Positions 19,961 to 28,095 of a stretch of DNA of 64,000 bases are shown in pieces. Location: NCBI GenBank assembly GCA_934541015.1, contig CAKTDC010000005.1, positions 47,989 to 111,988 on the forward strand, given 5' to 3'. The notes under the pieces were generated by a model. It did not search any database. It had not been told where the DNA came from and saw nothing but the letters and a program-made list of their open reading frames with translations. Within the stretch, counting starts at the first letter, position 1, and each line of letters begins with the position of its first letter. The translations under genes were made by a program, and so were the position numbers. The DNA is from an uncultured Luteimonas sp. GTDB taxonomy: Bacteria > Pseudomonadota > Gammaproteobacteria > Xanthomonadales > Xanthomonadaceae.

Positions 19961-20986
19961 TCAGTCGCCGTCCACCGCCGCCGCCAGCCGCCTGGCCACC
20001 CAGCGTTCGCCGAAGCCGTCCATGCCCGCGGTCTCCAGGAAAGCGCAGTGGCCGCCCCAGCGCGCGATCCGCAGCTGCGCGCCGGCGGGCAGGGCAAGCG
20101 CGCGGAAGTCGTCCACCGGGATCACCGGGTCGTCCTCGGCCATCAGGATGTCGGCCGACACGCGCAGGCCGGCAAGGCGGTCGCCGGCGATCGAATAGCC
20201 GTCGAAATAGCGGTCGAGCGAACCGAACGCGGTGTGCCTGTGCACCATCCACTCGGTCAGATCGCGCATGCCCAGCTGCAGCACGCGGTCGTCGAAGTCG
20301 TGAAGCTCGGGAAACAGCGCGCGCTTGCGCGCCAGCGAACTGCGCCACTTGTTCTCGAAATAGCGCATGTACAGCGGCAGTCCGTTCTCCATCTGCAGCA
20401 TGGTGCGGGCCGGATCGATCACCGGGCACACCGCGGCCACCTTCGCCAGCGGCAGCCCGGCGCCGGGCGCGCGCAGCGCCAGGCGCAGGGCGAAGTTGCC
20501 GCCGAGCGAGTAGCCGGCCACCACCATCGGGCGCGCGTCGAAGCGCGCTGCGATGTCGGCCGCCGCGTGCACCACCTCGCCTATGCGGCAGGAGTGGAAG
20601 AGATCGGGATTGAGGTGGTGGGTGTCGCCGTGGTCGCGGAAGTTCAGGCGGAACACCTCGAAACCCTGGCCCAGCAGTTCGGCCGCCGTGAGCTGCATGT
20701 AGCTCGATTCGGCGCTGCCCTCCCAGCCGTGCAGCAGCAGCGCCAGGCCGCGCGACGGCGCCCCGGGAACGTGGCTGTGCAGCCCGCGCAGGCGCACGCC
20801 GTCGCCGCCGTCGACCTCGTGGGCGGTGGTCGTCGCGCCGGTCGCCTGCAGCACCCGCGCGCCGCGACGGCGCCGCCACGGGCTGGAGCCGAGCACCGAC
20901 TGCAGGTGCGCGTTGCGCAGCCAGTACGGCGGCGCGTAGTCCTCGCAGGCCACCCCTGCCTCGCTGCCTGCCGGCCGCGCGCTCAT
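19961..20986 (-). CDS. Alpha/beta-fold hydrolase, YheT family
   Basis: A 341-residue esterase-like hydrolase. PPYWLRNAHLQSVLGS near the N-terminus is the YheT/ABHD hallmark, followed by LLLHGWEGSAESSY (oxyanion region), the nucleophile elbow VAGYSLGGNFAL with S160, the acid in MAEDDPVIPVDDF and the base in WGGHCAFLE. Its ATG overlaps the stop of the upstream acyltransferase gene by four bases (ATGA, 20983-20986), so the two are translationally coupled and may act together on lipids. Substrate unknown. Confidence 0.88.
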   Translation of the reverse strand: MSARPAGSEAGVACEDYAPPYWLRNAHLQSVLGSSPWRRRRGARVLQATGATTTAHEVDGGDGVRLRGLHSHVPGAPSRGLALLLHGWEGSAESSYMQLTAAELLGQGFEVFRLNFRDHGDTHHLNPDLFHSCRIGEVVHAAADIAARFDARPMVVAGYSLGGNFALRLALRAPGAGLPLAKVAAVCPVIDPARTMLQMENGLPLYMRYFENKWRSSLARKRALFPELHDFDDRVLQLGMRDLTEWMVHRHTAFGSLDRYFDGYSIAGDRLAGLRVSADILMAEDDPVIPVDDFRALALPAGAQLRIARWGGHCAFLETAGMDGFGERWVARRLAAAVDGD

Positions 20987-21795
20987 CGCGCCAGCGCCGC
21001 CACGATCCGCTCGCGCGCGGTCTCGGCGATGCGCCGCCGCCCTTCCGCGTCCCCGGGGCCGATGGGCTCGAGGAACACCGCGTCGGCCACCCCGGGCGGC
21101 TCGCCGAGCATGCGCACGAAGTTGGCGAAGAAACTCTCGCCCGGCGCGAACGCCACCCGGGTCTGGGCGCTGCCGCCCTCGCCGTAGCGCAGCGCCACCG
21201 GCTGCACCGGCACCCCGGCCTCGACCGCGGCCAGGAAGATCCGCGCGTGGAACGGCCCGACTTCGCCGCCGTCGCGGGTCCGCCCCTCGGGGAACACGCC
21301 GACCGCGCGCCCCGAGCGCAGCCGCGCCAGCATCTCGTGCAGCACGCCGCCGAGCGACTCCTGGCTGCCGCGCTGGTGGAAGATGGTCTCGGCGCGCCCG
21401 GCCAGCCAGCCGACCACCGGCCAGCCGGCGATCTCGCGCTTGGCCACGAACCCCATCATCCGCTGGCTGTGCAGAGCGACGATGTCGATCCAGCTGACGT
21501 GGTTGGCCACGAACATCACCGCCCCCGCCACCGGCGTGCCCACCCGCCGCATGCGCAGGCCGAACACGCGCATCAGCCCGGCCGACCAGGCGCGGATCAC
21601 GCGATGGTCCAGGCGTTCGCCGCCGGCGAGCACCCGGCGCCCGAACGGCGGCGCGGTCAGCAGCACCGTCAGCGGCAGGTGCACCAGCAGGTGCCACAGC
21701 AGCATCGGGACGCGGTAGAGGTAGCGGAGGGCGCGCACGGGGGCAGGGAAGCGGGGGAGCCGGTCAAGATACCGTTGGCAACCCGCTGCCGCCAA
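20983..21795 (-). CDS. 1-acyl-sn-glycerol-3-phosphate acyltransferase (PlsC-like)
   Basis: Membrane-bound lysophosphatidate or related lysolipid acyltransferase (270 aa). An N-terminal hydrophobic segment (MLLWHLLVHLPLTVLLTAPP) precedes the acyltransferase blocks: NHVSWID with the catalytic H99-X4-D104 pair and FPEGRT at about 168-173, with VPVQPVALRY after it. The start at 21795 is the first ATG; shorter starts are possible. ATGA overlap with the YheT-like hydrolase downstream. Whether it is the main PlsC or a paralogue cannot be told. Confidence 0.88.
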   Translation of the reverse strand: MAAAGCQRYLDRLPRFPAPVRALRYLYRVPMLLWHLLVHLPLTVLLTAPPFGRRVLAGGERLDHRVIRAWSAGLMRVFGLRMRRVGTPVAGAVMFVANHVSWIDIVALHSQRMMGFVAKREIAGWPVVGWLAGRAETIFHQRGSQESLGGVLHEMLARLRSGRAVGVFPEGRTRDGGEVGPFHARIFLAAVEAGVPVQPVALRYGEGGSAQTRVAFAPGESFFANFVRMLGEPPGVADAVFLEPIGPGDAEGRRRIAETARERIVAALAR

Positions 21796-22070
21796 CAGTG
21801 CCCAGGCCGGTGCCCTGCGCCACGTTCAGTGACTGCCGCGGCGCCTGCCGCGCGCATTCCGCCGGATACCGGGGCCATGCAGGGCCACCTGTCGTCACGC
21901 CCTGCGTATCAACACGTCGCTGTCGCGATCGTGCGGGCGACCCGGCTGTTGTCCTTGCCGTGCATTTTTTCCCGTAGGACCCACTATCAGCCACCGGTCC
22001 CGGGTCGTCGGCTGCGCCCCCCTGGCAGGGGGCCTGTTCCCTCCCTTCATCCCGGGCAAGGAGTACCGAC

Positions 22071-22673
22071 ATGGCAATCCCACTGGATCCAGGCGCCGGC
22101 GGGCACACCGTGCCCAGCTCGACCCTGCGGGTCGCCGACATCATCGTTTCCACCACCAATGCCAACGTTTCCCGGGCCATCAGGGTCGGTACGGGAAGCA
22201 GCGTCAGCCATGCAATGCTCTACGTGGGCGACGACCTGGTCGTGGAAGCCATTGGCGACGGCGTTGTGCTGCGCCCCCTGGCTTCCGCCTTGCAGGAAGC
22301 CACGCTGGCGGTGGCATATCGACACCACCGGCTCAGGTCGGATGAAACCCGGGCAATGCAGGTGCGGGATTTCGTTGGCCACCAGATCGACAAGGACTAC
22401 AACTACGCCGGGCTGGCTGGCGCCGGGCCCGTGCGCCGCCTCCTCTGCGCGACGAGTCTGATGCACCCGACGGGTCCCATCCTCTGTCTCCTCAGCACCG
22501 CCCAGGGCATGCGCCCTGCCAGGGATGTTGCGTTCTTCTGCTCGGAGCTGGTGACCCGCGCCTTTGAATCCGTCGACTTGCCGCTGGGCACCCGCGCCAA
22601 CCAGATGACCCCCGAGGGACTGGCCAGGTTGCGCTTCACCGCCCTGGGCTACGTCGGGCATCTGATCACCTGA
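22071..22673 (+). CDS. YiiX/YebB-like NlpC/P60 superfamily cysteine peptidase
   Basis: A 200-residue protein with the circularly permuted papain-like arrangement of YiiX/YebB: the histidine lies early in SSVSHAMLYVGDDLVVEAI (H47) and the cysteine late in DVAFFCSELVTRAFE (C157), followed by LPLGTRANQMTPEGLA. Predicted amidase or peptidase; target unknown. AAGGAG precedes the ATG at 22071. It has no signal peptide. Base composition is somewhat lower in GC than its neighbours. It is flanked by about 275 bp of gene-free sequence upstream. Confidence 0.82.
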   Translation: MAIPLDPGAGGHTVPSSTLRVADIIVSTTNANVSRAIRVGTGSSVSHAMLYVGDDLVVEAIGDGVVLRPLASALQEATLAVAYRHHRLRSDETRAMQVRDFVGHQIDKDYNYAGLAGAGPVRRLLCATSLMHPTGPILCLLSTAQGMRPARDVAFFCSELVTRAFESVDLPLGTRANQMTPEGLARLRFTALGYVGHLIT

Positions 22674-22772
22674 AGGCCGGGCACTTCCCGCCCGACGGTG
22701 GGGCAGTCCCGGCCGGGACCGGCCGATTCTCCGGAAGGGGCGTGCAAGCGGCGTCCCTCCCCGTCCGCAGGG

Positions 22773-23189
22773 CTATGGTCGTGGCACCACCGCCAGGGTC
22801 AGCCGCGAGACGCAGGCCAGACGGCCGGCCTCGTCCTCGATGCGGATCTCCCAGACCTGGGTGCTGCGGCCCACGTGCAGCGCCCGCGCGGTGCCGGTGA
22901 CGGTGCCGCTGCGCACCCCGCGCAGGTGGTTGGCGTTGATCTCGATGCCGACCACGCCGCAGCCTTCCGGCGCGCACAGGCCGCCGGCGCTGCTGCCCAG
23001 GGTCTCGGCCAGCAGCACCGAGGCGCCGCCGTGGAGCAGGCCGTAGGGCTGGAGGGTACGGGCGTCGACCGGCATGGTGCCGCGCAGGTAGTCCGGGCCC
23101 AGTTCGGTGAAGGCGATGCCCAGCGCCTCCAGCGCGGTGTTCCGCGCCAGTGCGTTGAGCTCGTCCAGGGTCGCGCCGGCGCGGAACAT
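22773..23189 (-). CDS. Hotdog-fold thioesterase (YdiI/PaaI type)
   Basis: A 138-aa single hotdog domain. GLLHGGASVLLAETLGSSAGG carries the conserved HGG helix with the catalytic Glu (AET), and IEINANHLRGVRSGTVTGTARALHVGRSTQVWEIRIEDEAGRLACVSRLTLAV is the usual beta-sheet half. Likely cleaves an aromatic or aliphatic acyl-CoA such as DHNA-CoA or a hydroxybenzoyl-CoA; the exact substrate is not evident. No good ribosome site before the ATG at 23189. Confidence 0.86.
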   Translation of the reverse strand: MFRAGATLDELNALARNTALEALGIAFTELGPDYLRGTMPVDARTLQPYGLLHGGASVLLAETLGSSAGGLCAPEGCGVVGIEINANHLRGVRSGTVTGTARALHVGRSTQVWEIRIEDEAGRLACVSRLTLAVVPRP

Positions 23190-23485
23190 CCGGGCGGACT
23201 CAGCGGAAAACCGGCAGTCGCGGGCGCCGGGCGCGGGAGCCGATGGCGCGACCGCAGCCGATGCCGCATCCGCCGCGGTCGCGCCGGAGGAGCGCCGCGG
23301 TCGCGATGGCCTGCACCGGACGGCGGCCCACGGAGGCCCCGGGCGCGGAGGCGAAGCGCCCGGGTTTGTGCGCGTGGAGGTCGATCATCAGCGGCAGCGG
23401 CATGGCGGCGCGGTCGGGGACACGGGCTGCAGACTAGGGCCGGGTCCGCGCCACCGTCAATCGCGCCGCCGGCCGCAGGCGCGTC

Positions 23486-23680
23486 TCAGGCGAAGCGGAA
23501 GCGCGCCTCGCCCCACTCGCGGGTATAGCGCTCGCGGGAGACGTAGCCGCTGCTGGCGCCGTAGCCGACGCCGAAGTCACGCGCGCGGCGCGGCGCATGG
23601 AACGATGCCGGCGCCGGCGGCAGCTCGCGCAGGGCGCGGGCGGAGGTGGAGGAAGGGACGTGGGGGCGGTAGGCGATCAT
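23486..23680 (-). CDS. Small protein B, paralogue of the adjacent 62-aa protein
   Basis: A 64-residue basic protein. From residue 31 it reads RRARDFGVGYGASSGYVSRERY and ends ARFRFA; the protein encoded 40 bp upstream (23721-23909) has RRARDFGVGYGSSSGYAARDRY and ends ARFRVA. Conservation of this Gly/Tyr/Arg motif between tandem genes with unrelated N-termini is strong evidence that both are translated. No transmembrane segment or known domain. GAGGGA lies upstream of the ATG at 23680. Function unknown. Confidence 0.75.
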   Translation of the reverse strand: MIAYRPHVPSSTSARALRELPPAPASFHAPRRARDFGVGYGASSGYVSRERYTREWGEARFRFA

Positions 23681-23720
23681 GGTCGGATTCCCTCGGGGGC
23701 GGGACGGTGGACAGGGCGCG

Positions 23721-23909
23721 TCAGGCGACGCGGAAGCGGGCGGCGGCGAGATTCGGGGCGTAGCGGTCGCGGGCGGCATAGCCGCTGCTGCTGCCGTAGC
23801 CGACGCCGAAATCGCGGGCGCGGCGCTCGCGGCGGGCGACGCCCGGCAGCGCGGCGGTGCGGGCGAAACCACTGTTGCGGGACTGGATGCTGGTGGTCTG
23901 GAAGTTCAT
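23721..23909 (-). CDS. Small protein A with RARDFGVGYG motif
   Basis: A 62-residue protein (MNFQTTSIQSRNSGFARTAALPG followed by the motif shared with its neighbour). The ATG at 23909 has AGGAG at an ideal distance, and a 24-bp palindrome of the form GGTG-N16-CACC lies 33-56 bp upstream. It is the first gene of a probable two-gene unit. High Arg, Gly, Ser and Tyr suggests a disordered or nucleic-acid-associated protein, but that is inference. Confidence 0.78.
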   Translation of the reverse strand: MNFQTTSIQSRNSGFARTAALPGVARRERRARDFGVGYGSSSGYAARDRYAPNLAAARFRVA

Positions 23910-23941
23910 GTCGGTCTCCTCTGATGCACGGTCTGTGCTTT

Positions 23942-23965
23942 GGTGTGTTGGTATACTACAACACC
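23942..23965. promoter_or_regulatory. GGTG-N16-CACC palindrome (YtrA/GntR-type operator) upstream of small proteins
   Basis: The site reads GGTG, sixteen bases centred on GTATAC, then CACC; inner arms GTGTTG/CAACAC extend the dyad. I recall GGTG-N16-CACC as the operator of YtrA-subfamily GntR regulators in Xanthomonas. It overlaps the only AT-rich, -10-like bases (TAGTAT/TATACC) before the small-protein genes, so repression is the likely mode. No GntR gene is present in the window. Confidence 0.6.
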
Positions 23966-24347
23966 TAATCAACAGAACACCTGTGCTGGAAGTCATGGTC
24001 GGTGCGGGGGCCCGGCGGGTAGCGCGATTTCCGCCGCAACCTGTTGATCTGGATGCCTGTCTGCGCCCGCTGGTTGCGCTCCGCCGGCATGACTGACGAC
24101 AGGGTCCAGGGCCGCGCAGCGCCCGGACACGGGCCGCCGGGGCGGCTCGCGCCCCACATCCGGGCGCCTTCGGGGCCGGGCCGGGGTCGACCGGGAAACG
24201 GGGATCGGCGTCCCGGGGCGGGCGGTGCGGCGCGCGGCATCGCCCCGGGCGGGCTGCGCCGGAGGCGGCGCAATCGCCGCGTCCCGGGCCGCGGACGGCA
24301 GCGCGCCGCGTCATCGCGACCCGCCCCCGTGCGGAGCGGCGTCGCCT
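23966..24347. other. Gene-free stretch with a degenerate REP-like sequence
   Basis: No gene is supported. Around 24042-24098 CTGGATGCCT and, after a gap, CGCCGGCATGACTGACG resemble a decayed copy of the dispersed GCGAAGGCGGG repeat family. The rest is GC-rich and featureless. Confidence 0.4.
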
Positions 24348-26261
24348 CTACAGGATCGGGCTCAAGCCCGATCCGAACGCGGTGAAGATCCGCGTGAGGA
24401 TGCTGCGCAGGCCGATGTTGACCTCGGGAAAGTCGCCCACCGGCTCATAGCAGGCGCGGAAGCCGGGGTCGTCCGGCGGCAGCGGCTGCGGGCAGTCCGG
24501 CCCGGGCCGGAAGTCGTAGCTGGTGGCGTAGCGCGTCGGCCACAGGTCGAACACCGGCAGCCGTTCGGACACCTTGGCCAGCGAGTAGTCCAGCCCGGAA
24601 AACACCGGCGGCCGGTCGCGGCGCGCGATCACCCAGGAATTCTCCGGCTCCATGTCCAGGCGGATGCCCTCGGCCAGCGCGCGCGCGAAGTCCGGATCCG
24701 CGATCACCACCGCGCTCTCGGTGTTGTAGTGGTCGCCGCGCGGGTCGAAGTTGTGGGTCCCGACCACGCCCACGCGCCCGTCCACCACCAGCGACTTCGA
24801 ATGCAGGCCGAAGCGCACGCCGGTGCGCTTGAGCGGCACCCGGCGGTTGACGCCGATACCGGCGTAGCGCAGCGCCGCGTGCTCGCGCTGCATCGGCGGC
24901 GCGCGCCCGTCGCCACCATCGGCATCGCGCGCGCCGATGCTCACGGTGCCGTCGGGCAGCCAGTCGATCGCCACCGCGCCGGTGGCGTCGAGATCGAACG
25001 GGCCGGCTTCGGGGAACGGCTTGTATTCGTAGATGTGGAATCCCAGCTCGCGCAGATGGCGGCGCTTGTACTTGTACGACAGCGCGTAGGTGATGAACGA
25101 ATCGGTCGCCGCCAGGCTGTTGGTCGACACGATCACCCGCGGCGGCGATTCGCGCTCGCGCAGGCGCCGGAACAGGTCCTGCGCCGCCGGCGACAGCACC
25201 AGGTACGGCGTCTGCAGCAGCACCTCGTCTTCGGCCGATTCGATCAGCGACTGCAGTCCGGGCGTGGCGTGGATCGCCTCGGCCGCGCGCGCGCGCTCGC
25301 GCCGGTGCTTGGCCGGCAGGTCGCCGATGAACTCCACCTCGTCCACCGCGATCGCGGCATCGGCCAGGCGCGCGCGCACCAGGGCGGTGTCCGATGCGCT
25401 GCGCGAGGCGGCCTCCACCCGCGCCGGATTCTGGAACGGCTCGGCCACGCGCGCGGGAACGCCGTGGCGCAGCAGGCTGCGGCCGACATCGTCGAGCCGC
25501 TCCACCGGCACGCTCAGCCGCGCGTTCCAGAACGCCTCGAAGTTCTCCCCCATCTGCGCCGCGACCGGCCCGGCCACCAGCACGTCGCGGTCGCGGAAGT
25601 TGAATTCGGCGCTCCAGTCGAAATAGTCGTCCTGGTAGTTGCGCCCGCCGGTGATGCCGACCAGCCCGTCCACCAGCAGCAGCTTGCTGTGCATGCGCTG
25701 GTTGAGCCGCCGCCAGCAGCAGGCCGCGGCGACCAGGTACATCGGATAGCTGATGCGCGCCCGGCCGAGCACCGGGTTGTAGATGCGCATCTGGAAGTTG
25801 GCGTGGGCGCCGGCCAGCGCCGACAGCGTTTCCACCTCGCGCATCGCCGACAGCTGGTCGACCAGCACGCGCACGCGCACGCCGCGCCGCGCGGCGGCCA
25901 GCAGTTCGTCGATGAACAGGTGGCCGGCGTCGTCCTCGTCGAAGATGTAGGTCTGCAGCTCGATGCTGCGGGTGGCGCCGCGGATCAGATCCAGCCGCGC
26001 GAGCATGGCGTCCTGCCCGTACTCGAGCAGCAGCGCCTGGTGGCGCGGCGCCTGCGGCGTGCTGGCCGACATCGCCTCCACGCCCAGCTCGCGCAGCGGC
26101 GAGGGCCGGGCGCAGGCGTCGGCGCGACTGCAGTCCAGCGTCGTCGAGCGGGCGTCCTGCGCGATCCGGGCGGCTTGTTCGCGCTGCAGTTCGCTCAGCC
26201 CGGCGCAGCCGCTGCCGGCCAGCGCCAGCAGCACAATCAGCAGCGCACGCACCGCCCTCAT
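24348..26261 (-). CDS. Phospholipase D/cardiolipin synthase-like lipoprotein
   Basis: Two-HKD phospholipase-D superfamily protein of 637 aa with an N-terminal lipobox (LALAGSGC19). The first half has ATRSIELQTYIFDEDDAG and the HKD motif HSKLLLVDGLVGITGGRNY; the second has VLLQTPYLVLSP and HSKSLVVDGRVGVVGTHNFDPRGDHYNTE. This order matches the ClsC/YmdC-type proteins. The ATG at 26261 overlaps the stop of the YceI gene by ATGA, so it is coupled to the upstream YceI and sixA genes. Envelope phospholipid transfer or hydrolysis is inferred. Confidence 0.88.
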   Translation of the reverse strand: MRAVRALLIVLLALAGSGCAGLSELQREQAARIAQDARSTTLDCSRADACARPSPLRELGVEAMSASTPQAPRHQALLLEYGQDAMLARLDLIRGATRSIELQTYIFDEDDAGHLFIDELLAAARRGVRVRVLVDQLSAMREVETLSALAGAHANFQMRIYNPVLGRARISYPMYLVAAACCWRRLNQRMHSKLLLVDGLVGITGGRNYQDDYFDWSAEFNFRDRDVLVAGPVAAQMGENFEAFWNARLSVPVERLDDVGRSLLRHGVPARVAEPFQNPARVEAASRSASDTALVRARLADAAIAVDEVEFIGDLPAKHRRERARAAEAIHATPGLQSLIESAEDEVLLQTPYLVLSPAAQDLFRRLRERESPPRVIVSTNSLAATDSFITYALSYKYKRRHLRELGFHIYEYKPFPEAGPFDLDATGAVAIDWLPDGTVSIGARDADGGDGRAPPMQREHAALRYAGIGVNRRVPLKRTGVRFGLHSKSLVVDGRVGVVGTHNFDPRGDHYNTESAVVIADPDFARALAEGIRLDMEPENSWVIARRDRPPVFSGLDYSLAKVSERLPVFDLWPTRYATSYDFRPGPDCPQPLPPDDPGFRACYEPVGDFPEVNIGLRSILTRIFTAFGSGLSPIL

Positions 26262-26836
26262 CCGTCGCCGTCGCGCACGCGCAGGCGCAGCACCAGCTCG
26301 ACCCGGTCCGACAGCGCGATCGCCCAGCGGTCCATGGCGTAGTCGCTGCGGTAGACCACGCCGTGGACGACGACGTCGCAGTCGATCCCCGGCCGGCCAC
26401 AGGCCGCTGGCGCGACATCGAGCACCTCGCGCCGGCGCACCCCGCGGATGGTCAGCACGCCACCGAGCTTGCCGCCCGCACGCACGAGCTGGTCGGGGTG
26501 CGGATCGGACACGAACTCGACCTGCGGATGATGCACGGCATCGAAGAAGCCTTCGCCGCGGGTCAGCCGCGTGTAGCGCGGATGGCCGAGGATCTCGACC
26601 CCGCCGGTCGGCAGCCGCAGCCGCACCCGGCTCTGCGCGTCGCCGGTGCGCTCGACCGCGCCGGTCACGTCCGGAAAGTACCCCTCCAGCCGCTGCCCCC
26701 ATCGCGTCTTCAGGGTGAAGACGACGTGCGAGGCCTGGCTGTCGATCGCCACCGCCTGCGCTGCCGGCAGCGCCAGCGCGAGCAGCAGCCAGCAGCAGCC
26801 CAGGGTGGCGGCGGTCTTCCTGCCCCCCGGGCTCAC
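26258..26836 (-). CDS. YceI-family protein
   Basis: A secreted YceI-like lipocalin-type beta-barrel (192 aa). A GTG start at 26836 gives MSPGGRKTAATLGCCWLLLALALPAAQA, a good signal peptide; the GTG overlaps the sixA stop (GTGA), so the start is set by coupling. The core reads AIDSQASHVVFTLKTRWGQRLEGYFPDVTGAVE and LGGVLTIRGVRRREVLDVAP. A Cys pair (ACGRPGIDC) in the late barrel is unusual for the family. It probably binds an isoprenoid or similar lipid. It is one of three YceI genes in the window. Confidence 0.84.
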   Translation of the reverse strand: MSPGGRKTAATLGCCWLLLALALPAAQAVAIDSQASHVVFTLKTRWGQRLEGYFPDVTGAVERTGDAQSRVRLRLPTGGVEILGHPRYTRLTRGEGFFDAVHHPQVEFVSDPHPDQLVRAGGKLGGVLTIRGVRRREVLDVAPAACGRPGIDCDVVVHGVVYRSDYAMDRWAIALSDRVELVLRLRVRDGDG

Positions 26837-27309
26837 GGCCACCAGAAGGCGGACAGGGTCGCGACCCCGGGTTCGATCGCCGACCCGGCCGCGAAGGCCA
26901 GCACCGCGATCCCCGCCGGCGGCATGCCGCGGTACTCGCTGGTCTGGCCGCTGTGCATCAGCGAGAGCAGGCGCTCCAGGCCGGGGTTGTGGCCGACCAG
27001 GAGCAGGCGCCCGGCGTCGCGATGGGCGTCGACCAGCCCCGCCAGGGTGCCCGGCGTGGCCTCGTAGATGGACGGCTCGAAGCGCACTTCGAACGGTTCG
27101 AAGCCGGCTGCCACCACGTCCAGCGTTTCCCGGGTGCGTCGCGCCGGCGAGCACAGGGCGCGGTCGGGCTGCAGCCCGCGCCCGTGCAGCCAGGCCGCCG
27201 CGGCCGCGGCCTCGGTCCGGCCGACCGCGGACAGCGGACGCTCGGCGTCGGCCTGGCCGTCGGCATGCCCGTCGGCATGGGCGTGGCGCAGCAGGATCAG
27301 TTCGCGCAT
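26833..27309 (-). CDS. sixA: Phosphohistidine phosphatase SixA
   Basis: A 158-residue histidine-phosphatase superfamily protein. LLRHAHAD holds the catalytic R8-H9 pair, CSPARRTRETLDVV the second Arg, and LVGHNPGLERLL the second His. A His/Asp-rich insertion (HADGHADGQADAE) follows the RHG motif. SixA removes phosphate from phosphohistidine proteins such as Hpt domains or PTS-Ntr components. Overlaps the next gene (YceI) at GTGA. Confidence 0.88.
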   Translation of the reverse strand: MRELILLRHAHADGHADGQADAERPLSAVGRTEAAAAAAWLHGRGLQPDRALCSPARRTRETLDVVAAGFEPFEVRFEPSIYEATPGTLAGLVDAHRDAGRLLLVGHNPGLERLLSLMHSGQTSEYRGMPPAGIAVLAFAAGSAIEPGVATLSAFWWP

Positions 27310-27343
27310 CGGGTGTTCCTCCGCCAGGCCGGCATCGTCGGCA

Positions 27344-27979
27344 TCAGGGCTTGCGCAGCCACTTCAGCAGCGGCTGCCAGTCCGCCTGGTGGTCGCGCAC
27401 CTGGGCCGAACCGTAGTCGAACAGGCTCTTGCCGAGCCCGACCAGCACCACGTAGGCCTGGCTGTCGCGCAGCTGCGCCACCACCGGATAGGGCCACTGT
27501 TCCAGCAGCTCCACCGCCTGCCGCGAGGCATTGGTCCACGGCCGCAGGCGGTTGCCGACCAGGCCCACCCGCAGCTGGCCGCGGCGCACCCGGGGGTGCC
27601 TGGCGACCGCGTTGAGGAAGGGCACGGTGGCGTCGATGTCCAGCGCCGAGGGCAGCACCGGCACCACCAGCGCGTCGGCGTGCTCCAGGTACACCTCCAG
27701 GTTCTCCGGATGGGCGCCGGCCGGGGCGTCGATCACCACCCGCTCGGCATCCTCGGGCACCGCCTTCCACGACGTCTTGTGCTTGCGGCTGCCGTCGATC
27801 GGCAGCACCGCGCTGTCCAGCCCGGCGCGGCGCTCGGCCCAGCGCGTCGACGACCCCTGCGGGTCGGCGTCGACCAGCACGGTCCTCTGCCCGCCCAGCG
27901 CCGCATGGGCCGCCAGATGCGTCGCGATGGTGGTCTTGCCGACGCCCCCCTTCGAGCTCGCCACGAGTACCGTCTTCAT
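27344..27979 (-). CDS. ParA/MinD-type P-loop ATPase
   Basis: A 211-aa deviant-Walker ATPase: ASSKGGVGKTTIATHLAAHAA (signature Lys in KGGVGKT), VLVDADPQGSSTRWAERR (Walker A'), and VVIDAPAGAHPENLEV (Walker B). No ParB gene is adjacent, so it is more likely an orphan positioning or housekeeping ParA than a chromosome partition protein. The ATG at 27979 opens directly with the Walker motif; the longer upstream frame lacks homology. It is divergent from an AAA+ ATPase gene. Confidence 0.86.
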   Translation of the reverse strand: MKTVLVASSKGGVGKTTIATHLAAHAALGGQRTVLVDADPQGSSTRWAERRAGLDSAVLPIDGSRKHKTSWKAVPEDAERVVIDAPAGAHPENLEVYLEHADALVVPVLPSALDIDATVPFLNAVARHPRVRRGQLRVGLVGNRLRPWTNASRQAVELLEQWPYPVVAQLRDSQAYVVLVGLGKSLFDYGSAQVRDHQADWQPLLKWLRKP

Positions 27980-28095
27980 CCACCGCCTCCGGACCGGGAA
28001 ATGAAGGGCGAGCGTACACCGGCAAGGCAGCGCCCGCGACTGCGCCCGGCGCCACTCTGCTATCGTCGCCGCGGCTGTTGACGCAATCTTCACGA

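Noticed and set aside
23200-23403. 67-codon minus-strand frame between the thioesterase and small proteins
   Set aside because: Arg/Gly-rich, no ribosome site, no paralogue or motif; typical random open frame in GC-rich DNA.
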